DNA from: Euperipatoides rowelli
Taxonomy: Eukaryota; Onychophora; Udeonychophora; Euonychophora; Peripatopsidae
Reading direction: 5' to 3' (one strand)
Assembly: GCA_003024985.2 (NCBI GenBank)
Contig: PXIH01S0009840.1
DNA length: 17,253 nt
Below the pieces are notes generated by a model, which saw only the letters and a program-made list of their open reading frames with translations, did no database searches and was not told the DNA's origin. A program made the position numbers and the translations under genes. Below are positions 9,001 through 16,229 of the stretch, piece by piece. Position 1 is the first letter of the stretch. Each line of letters starts with the position of its first letter.

Positions 9001-10030
9001 TTTTGACATGTAAATAGATTATGATTTTGCGCAAAATAAATTGAGAATCTTTAAATTTCCTTTATGATAGCATGCATTCAGATTATTTAGAACGTATTAA
9101 ACAGAATGAATACAACCTTTGAATGTGAAGCACCTACAACTAGGACAATTTGCATATTTGTATGACCAATGTCAAAATTATCTTTCCCAATTAAGGATCT
9201 ATTTCCGATGTCAATTCCAACTTTTGACGATCTATTATAGTTAGTCTTTGGCTACCTTACAAAACCAAACACACGATTTAAAAATGCAGTTGGTAACAAA
9301 TATAAATAGTTTCAAATATGCATTTAAGTTATCGTGGCCTTCCTGTTCATTCGGTCTTAGCTGGTCCAGTATACTGCAAGTAAATCGAATTAAGGAAATG
9401 AAATTTAGTTTGCTTTAATAGCTCAACAGTCAATGTAATTAATATAATTATTATTTATTGCAAACATAATGACATAAGATTAAAGAGAAAATTATTCAAT
9501 ATAATTATCAAATCTTGTAAACAATAATATTAATGACAATAATAACAATAATATATAGTAACTATCAAATATTGCAAGCACAATATTAGCGACAATTTCC
9601 AATCAGCTCAAGAACATTTTCATTCTAATTTCTAACACAGTTAATGAAAGTCAATAAACATCATGTTTGACTTTTATTATCTTCCTTAGTTTGTTAATTC
9701 ATAGGTGAATATTAATAGTAAGTGCTTACATATAATTATACGGCCGTCCAGGTGCTATATGGTCACCCCTTTGGATATCCGGACATCGATAATTAAGTAA
9801 GGCTGATTTCTTCAAGAAAGATACAATCCAGTCTCTTCTGTGCAGGATTAAGAGAATATATATTATATATTTTTACATGAATATATTTCTATTGTTTTTT
9901 ATAGAGTGGTGCATTACGGTCACTCTTGTAAATTTGGCATTCTTTAACTAATCTAGCTATATGAAAGCAATAAATAACAAAACAATATATACTGTATGTA
10001 CACAATGTCTATATATTATATATACTCTAT
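9001..10030. other. Intronic AT-rich sequence
   Basis: No exon, RNA gene or defined repeat was found. A possible poly(A) signal AATAAA lies at 9034-9039. A short GC-richer island at 9740-9790 (around CGGCCGTCCAGG) has stops in all frames and no recognised identity. TA-dinucleotide-rich patches occur near 9855-9870 and 10005-10025. Confidence 0.4.
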
Positions 10031-10037
10031 ATTCATA

Positions 10038-10068
10038 CCTGAATTATATTAATTATTTATAGTTCAGG
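10038..10068. repeat. CCTGAATTATA stem-loop
   Basis: CCTGAATTATA (10038-10048) pairs with TATAGTTCAGG (10058-10068) over 11 positions with one G-T pair and a 9-base loop. It is a compact stand-alone hairpin in non-coding DNA. No microRNA-like longer arm is present. Confidence 0.5.
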
Positions 10069-10162
10069 CAGTTCCTTTTCTTTCTCCAGATTAAGGGTAT
10101 TTTCTCAATAAAGGCTGGCCATAAATTGTTGAACTAATTATTAAAAAAAGCTAAGATAAGCA

Positions 10163-10269
10163 GAAGAGCATACAGGTAACTAATTAGTTTTACTCTTCTC
10201 ATTATCTTCACTTTTTTTAAAAAAAAAAAATTACAGAAAGAGAGAAAAAAAACTTTAGAATGAAGATAA
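10163..10269. repeat. Cluster of two nested or adjacent inverted repeats
   Basis: GAAGAG (10163-10168) and CTCTTC (10193-10198) bracket a perfect 12-bp palindrome AACTAATTAGTT (10178-10189), which contains the homeodomain-type core TAATTA. Directly beyond, TTATCTTCA (10202-10210) and TGAAGATAA (10261-10269) form a perfect 9-bp inverted repeat around A-runs. It may be a foldback repeat or a cluster of binding sites; neither can be settled here. Confidence 0.4.
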
Positions 10270-11740
10270 GAGAGAATGACTTTAAGTACACATTCACTTC
10301 AATACATTATTATCTTGTGTGCTATTTTTAGATAGGCTTGAAGGAAGGCATGATGGAGGGGGGATAGTCTGCTACCTGTTTCAGGCATTCCCCTTGTGCA
10401 TGATTTAAATTCAAGTGCATGAAAGTATTATTTGTAAACCATTTCAGAATGCAAGGACTTAAGATTTTTTATTTCATGCCACACAATGATGTGATTATAT
10501 TTGGGTGTGTGTTATTTACCATTCATTCAATATTTCAGACATTGTTTACTTTGGCTCAATTTATTCTATTTTTCAAAGTAATTCTTATTAAGAGTTAAAA
10601 AAATATCTGTAATGCTAGAAGGCAAAAACTGTTTATTAGTGGGTTAACCTCAGTTCTTTGAAGTAATATTGATACTGTATATCTCAACTTCTCAAATAGC
10701 AGTCAATCTGACATCACAATACTTACTAAATCTACATTTCATTTTGTTAGATATTTTTTTTTAGACTTCATAACATATTCAGCAGAAGTCCCAAGTGCTT
10801 TAACATGATTCATAAACAAGTTTTTTAAAAATGCCATTCATGTTTCTCAAAAGAGGATATTAAACTTGGAAATGCTTCAGAATTTAGAATAGAATGTAAC
10901 AAACTGATTTTTGAAAAATAATAGTTGTAGTGGGCCATCTTGAGATACTGAAATTAGAGATGAAAAGGGAGATGTGGATAAAATAAACACCAAAAGGAAA
11001 ATATCTGTAGTGGGATAATAATGTATAGTGGGTTAGCATCTGACATTATATTTAAAATACATATACCAAATGAGTTTATTTTTGTATATTGTCATGATTT
11101 ATTTGTATCTTATTGTTGTACTAAGTACAAATTTAATGCTGGGCTAATCTAGACCAAAAGCAATAGAAGTTATGTGGGACTTGTAAAATAGAAATAAAAT
11201 TGATCCTTTAATGATATATTTGCCTATATAATTTTTAAATTTTTTGAATATTTGTATGGGGAAAAGCACTTATGGGGTTATTCAGTTTGTCCATCTATTT
11301 GAATACAGACTAGCATTCCTGCAATGGAGCGATTAGGTTCAAGTTTTGTGGGATGCCAACTATAATGCTGAAATTTATGCTACTGGAAATGGTCAGAATC
11401 TGAATAATAATTGTGGTCATTTTAAAGATACAAGCTGAAAATAATTTAAAAATCTTTGCAAATTCATGATTTTCATTTGCTAGATTTTAGAAAAAGTTTT
11501 AAATTTAATTTTTATCAAATGTTACAGTTATGGCGGGTGGCAGCATTATCTTGCGTTCACGGTTGCTATTAATAGAGTACTGCCGGAACATGGAAACTAA
11601 AGCTTACCATAATATATCGTAACAAGAAAATAAAGACTATTAATAGTATTTCTGGTCCAACATATATTTAATTTTCATACAGCCTACTAAAGTAAAAAAC
11701 ATAACAAAACAGTAGCTACTAGGAACAGTAGTTAAATTTA
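10270..11740. other. Intronic sequence with no supported feature
   Basis: No exon, RNA gene or defined repeat is supported. A small GC-richer patch at 11525-11600 (around ATGGCGGGTGGCAGC) contains short open frames on both strands, 30 codons from the ATG at 11532 on plus and a similar length on minus. It is more likely part of an old repeat than a gene. The rest is AT-rich. Confidence 0.35.
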
Positions 11741-11744
11741 AAGT

Positions 11745-11830
11745 AAAGGGTGACAAACTTTTCCAGCTCAAGTGTCAAANAATATTTATGCCCCACACCT
11801 TTACACAGCGCTGGAACACTGTATCTAAAA
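11745..11830. mobile_element. Possible hAT-type terminal fragment
   Basis: AAGGGTGACAAACTTTTCCAG (starting near 11746) resembles the terminal repeats of Charlie-like hAT transposons, which typically read CAGGGGTGNCCAAACTTT. The following stretch (GCTCAAGTGTC...) is also of that style. I could not find the matching opposite end or an 8-bp target duplication, so this may be a fragment or chance likeness. One ambiguous base is at 11780. Confidence 0.25.
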
Positions 11831-12068
11831 AAATAACTTAAATGGACACTGGCTGATCCAGTACATATGAAATGTGCAAGTTACTACATATGAACTATGA
11901 TAAATGAAGGCAAAAGCCCGAATTACCCTGACCCATCATGGTAGATCNACTTTCTCTTGTACATAACATCAATTCGACAAATAAAAGATACATTGTATGA
12001 CCTCAGGTAATGGTGGTTTATACTAAATATGTTATACAGTATATAGTTCAAATCATAAATAAGACTTT

Positions 12069-12645
12069 ATAGCGATCGGGTTTTTCTTTAATAATTTATT
12101 TTATTCTGTTGTTAGTTAATACCTTCGGGCGATATCCAAGTTAAGCTCAAGATAAATTATTTTCTTAATACATCATTTGCATGGTATTAACACATAAATG
12201 TTGTCTTAAAGTGACATGACAGGTAACTGAATCTAATTATCGCTTGAGATATTCAAACTCACCCGAACATATTAATTATTCATTTAAATTATTATTTTGT
12301 TAATTTGCATGAATGCTTGCTTTTAAGTATAAAAAGTAGGCATGCATCCAAATCTTTATCTTGGCCCGCATATTGGAAAGGTTTTGCCTTTCCGATATTT
12401 TGTTACCATGTTTTATTTACTGCTGTAAGCTGGGAAGGCATAGCCCTTCCAAAAGCCAGACCCCCTGATGCCATGTGAATGGTAGTTCATAGTTAGGGAT
12501 TTTATGTTGCATTAGATGTTTTGTTTATTTCACGCAGTAAATAAAGAGTCATTTTTCCTGTAGTCAGGCTTGGTGTGTTTATCAGCCACATTCACTAATT
12601 TCACTTCACCTTATGACAATAAACTAAACAGCCAAATTGTTATAG
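12069..12645 (+). mobile_element. LTR-like repeat, copy 1 (5' LTR)
   Basis: This sequence recurs in the same orientation at about 14060-14570, with similarity over most of its length. It has the order expected of an LTR. A TATA box, TATAAAAAG, lies at 12328-12336. Two stem-loops follow (12375-12393 and 12433-12450). Next come AATAAA at 12540-12545 and a GT-rich stretch (TTGGTGTGTTTAT, about 12568). A primer-site-like sequence begins at 12646. This implies U3 to about 12355, R to about 12562 and U5 to about 12645. Shared sequence with copy 2 stops at 12621, so the right edge is uncertain. The usual TG...CA ends are not clear. No gag or pol was found nearby, so the element is short, non-autonomous or gutted. 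Confidence 0.5.
12375..12450 (+). repeat. Two stem-loops in the LTR R region
   Basis: GGAAAGG-TTTTG-CCTTTCC (12375-12393) and GGAAGG-CATAGC-CCTTCC (12433-12450) are perfect hairpins just downstream of the predicted start site. In copy 2 the first hairpin has changed on one side (CTTTTCC) but keeps pairing through G-U, and the second is unchanged. They could act in the element RNA, for example in dimerisation or end formation, but this is inferred. Confidence 0.55.
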
Positions 12646-12663
12646 TGGCTCCCACTACGAGGG
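12646..12663 (+). other. Candidate tRNA primer-binding site
   Basis: TGGCTCCCACTACGAGGG begins with TGG, complementary to the CCA tail of tRNAs, and has the TGGCnCCCA layout seen in Ty3/gypsy and retroviral primer sites (for example TGGCGCCCA in the Lys-tRNA type). It sits about 80 bases after the predicted end of R, the right place for a primer site just 3' of a 5' LTR. The matching tRNA was not checked. Confidence 0.42.
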
Positions 12664-12920
12664 AATTTGGAACCAGGCTGCATCTTGGGTGTGTTTTCCT
12701 TACTCATGGAAGCATTTTAGTTGAATTACCAGACAAATGTTTTATTTTCTTTGAACAACCGGACTGGTATAAACAACTTGAGGATATTCAATGCAGATGG
12801 AGAAGATGCACAGGATGCCGATTGTTTTTATTTTCTCACCACTATTTGTACAGAACGTTGTTTGTGATGGCTGTTTGCTTCATGTTAAAGTGTACTGTTA
12901 AGAGGGAGAATTGCTATGTA
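12664..12920 (+). mobile_element. Left remnant of LTR-element interior
   Basis: This is GC-richer sequence between the primer-site-like motif and the inverted-repeat element. A plus-strand frame (12570-12938) stays open across U5, the primer site and this interior, with segments FEQPDWYKQLEDIQCRWRRC and HHYLYRTLFVMAV. No zinc knuckle (CX2CX4HX4C), protease DTG or reverse-transcriptase YXDD is present. It is probably leader or remnant of a 5' gag region, damaged by the insertion at 12921. Confidence 0.35.
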
Positions 12921-13010
12921 AAGCCAGGCACAAACTAGGAGAAAAATGGTTTGTATTTTTCATACTTGGCAGTTTTTTAATGATGCAAAAGTTTTCGCAA
13001 TAGTAATCTG

Positions 13011-13064
13011 ACACACACTAGGAGAATTTTTTATTTATTTGAAAGTTTTTCTCTTGGTGTGCGT
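13011..13064. repeat. Left subterminal foldback of the TIR element
   Basis: ACACACACTAGGAGAA (13011-13026) and TTCTCTTGGTGTGCGT (13049-13064) are inverted copies with 13 of 16 matches, and they repeat the core of the element's terminal repeat. The element end therefore exists in three or more orientations, which may present several transposase-binding sites. Confidence 0.55.
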
Positions 13065-13272
13065 ACTTCTGTTGTCAAGATGGAGAGTGACATCAATGAC
13101 TACCACATTAATTGATTTGTATATTATTGTATTAAATATATATACTGTATATCATGAAAATAAATAGATTTTTTAATTTCCAAGCAGTGGTGATTCAGTT
13201 TTAAATATCGAAGCCATTTATCTGTTGTATTACATACCATACCAATGGCTTGCAGAATCGTCGTTTTTAATA

Positions 13273-13292
13273 AAATAAATAAATAAATAAAT
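13273..13292. repeat. (AAAT)5 microsatellite
   Basis: Five tandem AAAT units, preceded by a related ATAAA stretch, lie inside the TIR element. It is a simple low-complexity repeat. Confidence 0.85.
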
Positions 13293-13506
13293 AGTGACTT
13301 GTTTTGATATTCAGTTAAGTCCTGGTTGTATAGACACAGATATTTTTCTAGTTCTTAAATTAATAGTGCTATTTCATCGTCGTTCCAGTTTTTGTTGTCA
13401 AAGCGAGTGGCCGGCATTTTTATTTTTTAGTTAGTAAAGTCAAGTCACGTGTTCTCTACTTCTCATCATCGGTGATTGGCTGCGTTTTTGACTCCAAAGA
13501 GAAAGT

Positions 13507-13540
13507 TTTCAAAAAGTAGACCAGAGGTCTATTTTTGAAA
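13507..13540. repeat. Central hairpin of the TIR element
   Basis: TTTCAAAAAGTAGACC (13507-13522) pairs with GGTCTATTTTTGAAA (13526-13540) across a 3-base loop, with one unpaired base. A perfect ACTTCGAAGT palindrome follows at 13556-13565. This gives the element a strong internal foldback. Confidence 0.6.
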
Positions 13541-13588
13541 GTGATGAAAGAGTTCACTTCGAAGTCTGGTTTTCTCTAGGGTATTTTG

Positions 13589-13657
13589 ACACACATGAGA
13601 GTATTTACCTCCGGAGTAAATTCTTCGATGCTTCAAAGTAAAATTCTCCTAGTGTGT
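13589..13657. repeat. Right subterminal foldback of the TIR element
   Basis: ACACACATGAGAGTATTTAC (13589-13608) is an imperfect inverted partner of GTAAAATTCTCCTAGTGTGT (13638-13657), the inner part of the right terminal repeat. A near-palindrome TTTACCTCCGGAGTAAA lies between the arms. It mirrors the arrangement at the left end. Confidence 0.45.
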
Positions 13658-13668
13658 GCTTGGCTGTA

Positions 13669-14042
13669 AATCTAGGCGCTCCTCAGTTGTCAAGATCTAG
13701 AGAATATAAATTTTTAAATATTCTAAATATTGAATAAGTAAGTACTCACCAGGAAATGTACCATCGCTTGAAAATCAATGGTTGCAAGGACTTTTTTTTT
13801 TTTACAAATACTAGAAACTATTATCATTTCCTCCCGTGAAAGGCATTTTACAACTGCAGTGGTAACTTATACGAACATTGCTAGGAGGTTTTATATTAGT
13901 TTTTTTTTCATTCCTATCAGTAGAACTGTTAATGTCAGAGACATTTTTCTAGATTAGGTACCGAATCTATGGATGCCATGTACATTAGAAAAGTGGTAGA
14001 AAAAAAAAAAAAGATTCTGTATACAAAACTTTTTTTTTTCAT
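13669..14042. mobile_element. Right remnant of LTR-element interior
   Basis: This is AT-rich, non-coding sequence between the TIR element and the polypurine tract. A minus-strand segment around 13748-13790 is open for about 13 codons and ends at a consensus donor (CCTG|GTGAGT), but no acceptor partner was found. It is treated as the rest of the interior of the LTR-like element. Confidence 0.3.
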
Positions 14043-14059
14043 AGGGGGGAAGAATAGAG
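14043..14059 (+). other. Candidate polypurine tract
   Basis: AGGGGGGAAGAATAGAG is purine except for one T and lies directly upstream of the point where similarity between the two LTR-like copies begins. A polypurine tract just 5' of the 3' LTR primes second-strand DNA synthesis in LTR elements. Its position supports the LTR reading; this is inferred from position and composition. Confidence 0.4.
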
Positions 14060-14570
14060 CAATTGGGTTTTTCTTTATTAATTTATTTTATTCTGTTGTT
14101 AGTTAATACCTTTGGGCGATATCCAAGTTAAGCTCAAGATATAGTTATTTTCTTAATGCAACATTTGCGTGGCTATTAACACGTAAATGTTGTCTTAAAG
14201 CGACGTGGCAGGTCACTGAATCTAATTATCACTTTTGATATTCAAACTCGCCCGAATGTAGGCTACTAATTAATTAATTATTCATTTAAATTATTATTTT
14301 GTTAATTTTCATGCATGCTTGCTTTTAAGTATAAAAAGTAGGCATGCATCCAAATCTTTGTCTTGGTCAGCATATTGGAAAGGCTTTGCTTTTCCAGCGA
14401 GCCGCTATTTCTGTTACCAGGTTTTATTTTATTTACTGCTGTAAGCTGGGAAGGCATAGCCCTTCCAGGAGCCAGATACCCCAATGCCATGTGAATGGTA
14501 GTTCATAGTTAGACAGCCTTCGTGTGTTTATCAGCCACATTCACTAATTTCAATTCACCTTATGACAATA
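14060..14570 (+). mobile_element. LTR-like repeat, copy 2 (3' LTR)
   Basis: This is the same orientation and order as copy 1: a TATA box at 14340-14348, the two stem-loops near 14376-14396 and 14450-14466, and the GTGTGTTTATCAGCCACATT stretch. It lacks about 68 bases present in copy 1 (about 12498-12564), which removes the AATAAA signal, and similarity stops at 14570 (copy 1: 12621). Scattered substitutions, including several C/T and G/A changes, show the pair is not recent. Two independent copies of one dispersed repeat remain an alternative to a single LTR element. Confidence 0.5.
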
Positions 14571-14846
14571 GGCAATGTCAAGTCTAGAATTATGCACCAG
14601 AAGAAAAAAAAAAGCTACAAACATAAACAACAAAGTGAATCTAAATCACTAATTAGGGAAATTAAAGTGTAGGGAGATTTTTTTTCTTCTTTCACGGATC
14701 ACATGATCATCTTAGACATCACAAAGTATAAAAATTATGGCAATAGAAAAAATTCTAAATCTAAACTGTGAGGAATCCTCTCTCTATCTCTGTTCAGACA
14801 ATAAACTTAGAGGTCATCCTAATTATCCTACTTTTTGTATTTTCAG
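14571..14846. other. Intronic spacer
   Basis: No supported feature. It contains short A and T runs and ends at a polypyrimidine-AG (TTTTTGTATTTTCAG, 14832-14846). Confidence 0.4.
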
Positions 14847-14892
14847 TTTCAATGTTTGGAGGAAAGGGAATCAAAAAATTTCTAAGTGCAAA
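14847..14892 (+). CDS. Weak candidate micro-exon
   Basis: A 46-bp segment lies between a good acceptor (ATTTTCAG at 14846) and a consensus donor (AAA|GTAAGA at 14893). One reading is SMFGGKGIKKFLSA, and its phase could follow the exon at 8666-8750. Using it would shift the 16147 exon into a frame ending EEKKT instead of the basic tail. Both splice signals are good, but such pairs arise by chance in AT-rich introns. Confidence 0.15.
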
Positions 14893-14893
14893 G

Positions 14894-16146
14894 TAAGAGA
14901 AATATTATTTTTTTCCTAATTGGCGTTAACTTGATAGTAGTGAGCCAAGAATACAATTCCCATATAAAATAATAAAGTGTGTTGTAATGTACCTTCATCA
15001 TATTCAACATCATACTATTGATGGATCAATAATAATGAGGTGGATTGGATCGACACTTGCAATATAAACATTGAATAACATTGGAAATGTTTGATGAATG
15101 ATTACTTTCTCTATGAAAATTATCATATATCTAGAACAGGGAAGGGGGAGTGGGTTCAAATTGTTCCTTATGACAATTGACTTGTTTTAAATAGAAAGTA
15201 GTCATTAGCGACCGTGGCAAAAAAAAAAAGTTATCGAATAACAACTTCCTGTTATTACAAATAAATTATTTTATAGAGCCAAATAATTTTATTAAACATA
15301 AATTTTCTGTTAAATAAACCTAGTAGAATGTTTATTTAAACTTCAAACAAAGTGTACATATTCTTGCTTTTTCTTANTCAATAATTAATATTGATTGTAA
15401 ATAGAATATGATTGTGAATAGCGATTACATTGCAATCGACTGAAAATATCTCCTCGATTGATTGGTCAATTGTGTTTGATCTTTTGGCTATCACCGATCC
15501 ATAGCAAGGCTCTTATCAATAATCATCAGACCCTAAGAGAAAATATTTATCTTAAATTTAAATGTTAGCCAATACGGTTAAAAAATTTTTTTTATTAAAT
15601 TTTGTTCCATAGGACAATATTTCTTATGTTTCAAATAATATATTTGTTTTCTAGAATCTAGGCTCAGTTGAGTATGCAAATTTAGGCACAAAAGGAAATT
15701 TCTAATTGAAATTTATAAAATATAATTTATGAGCAATTATACTTTGAAGTTTGATTAATTCTAGGGATCTTCCAGATATGAGTGTATAAGGAAATAATAA
15801 ATTAACAAAATAAAACTTAAATATAACATCATCATCTAGGTGACAAAGACAGAAAAATAATATGTCAACAGAGTCAGATTATTATTATTTCCAAGTGATT
15901 GCAAAACGGTATTTTGCATATTGATTTTTTCAACTATTTAAGGAACTTAAAGATTTGATATGGTATAGATTCAAATCATTGGAGCACAGTGAAAAAAAGA
16001 AATGACTTCCCAAAGCAAATTTTCAATGTTTTATGAATAAATATTGTGTAACATTTTGCCAAATGTTATAATTGTGTTTTATTACACTGGCTCTAAGAAC
16101 TTCCTTTAAACTCCACTGGAACAAGTCCATTTTTTTGTATTTTCAG
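14894..16146. other. Intronic sequence ahead of terminal exon
   Basis: No exon is supported. The block at 15418-15505 shares ATTGCAATCGA and GCTATCACCGAT (15487-15498) with blocks near 8.9 kb and 0.4 kb, pointing to one old dispersed repeat. TCAATAATTAATATTGA, a perfect palindrome just after the ambiguous base at 15377, is another small inverted repeat. The segment ends at the acceptor TTTTTTTGTATTTTCAG (to 16146). Confidence 0.4.
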
Positions 16147-16199
16147 AGAAGCTGCCCAAAGTGAAGAAAAAAAAACGTAAACGGAAACGACTCGCGTAA
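16147..16199 (+). CDS. Terminal exon encoding a basic C-terminus
   Basis: A very strong acceptor (pyrimidine run then CAG, 16144-16146) is followed by AG and then 16 codons reading KLPKVKKKKRKRKRLA before TAA (16197-16199). The exon needs one base from its upstream neighbour, which the 8666-8750 exon supplies, giving a Glu codon at the junction. PKVKKKKRKRKR looks like a classical monopartite nuclear localisation signal or nucleic-acid-binding tail, so a nuclear protein is a reasonable inference. The exon is more GC-rich than its surroundings. A donor-like GC|GTAAGC at 16195/16196 overlaps the stop, so it could instead be a 49-bp internal exon. The family is unknown. Confidence 0.45.
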
Positions 16200-16215
16200 G
16201 CTTTATTAGACGTCG

Positions 16216-16229
16216 TTAGGTGGCGCTGG
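16216..16229 (+). promoter_or_regulatory. CTCF-like motif (forward orientation)
   Basis: TTAGGTGGCGCTGG matches the bilaterian CTCF core AGGTGGCGCT exactly over its central 10 bases. It lies 17 bases after the stop codon of the terminal exon, in the presumed 3' untranslated region. The motif near 561 points the other way. The phrase AACAAGATAGG occurs next to both sites (573-584 and 16237-16248). Occupancy is unproven. Confidence 0.42.

Larger units (their letters stand above)
12921..13666. mobile_element. 746-bp TIR element (PIF/Harbinger-like or TA-inserting MITE)
   Basis: The ends form a long terminal inverted repeat, AAGCCAGGCACAAACTAGGAG at the left and, read inward from the right, CAGCCAAGCACACACTAGGA, with about 22 of 25 bases identical. 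TA (or TAA, allowing one shifted base) flanks both sides at 12919-12920 and 13667-13668, which fits PIF/Harbinger (TWA) or Tc1/mariner (TA). The CACACTAGG core resembles many Harbinger ends. Inside, the same CACACTAGGAGA word recurs at 13011-13026 with an inverted partner at 13046-13064, and a similar pair occurs near the right end. A central palindrome lies at 13507-13540. No transposase frame is present. It is inserted into the interior of the LTR-like element, so it is younger than that element. Confidence 0.6.

Noticed and set aside
11532-11621. 30-codon ORF starting ATGGCGGGTGGC
   Set aside because: Short, and both strands are open over the same patch, which fits a GC-richer repeat remnant rather than a gene.
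13748-13790. Minus-strand mini-exon ending at a CCTG|GTGAGT donor
   Set aside because: Only about 13 codons, no partner exon or good acceptor nearby, and it lies in the remnant interior of the LTR-like element.
14302-14490. 62-codon minus-strand open frame
   Set aside because: It lies wholly inside LTR-like copy 2, antisense to its TATA box and hairpins, with no protein-like features.
14737-14919. 60-codon plus-strand open frame
   Set aside because: No protein-like pattern; it merely overlaps the weak micro-exon candidate in another frame.
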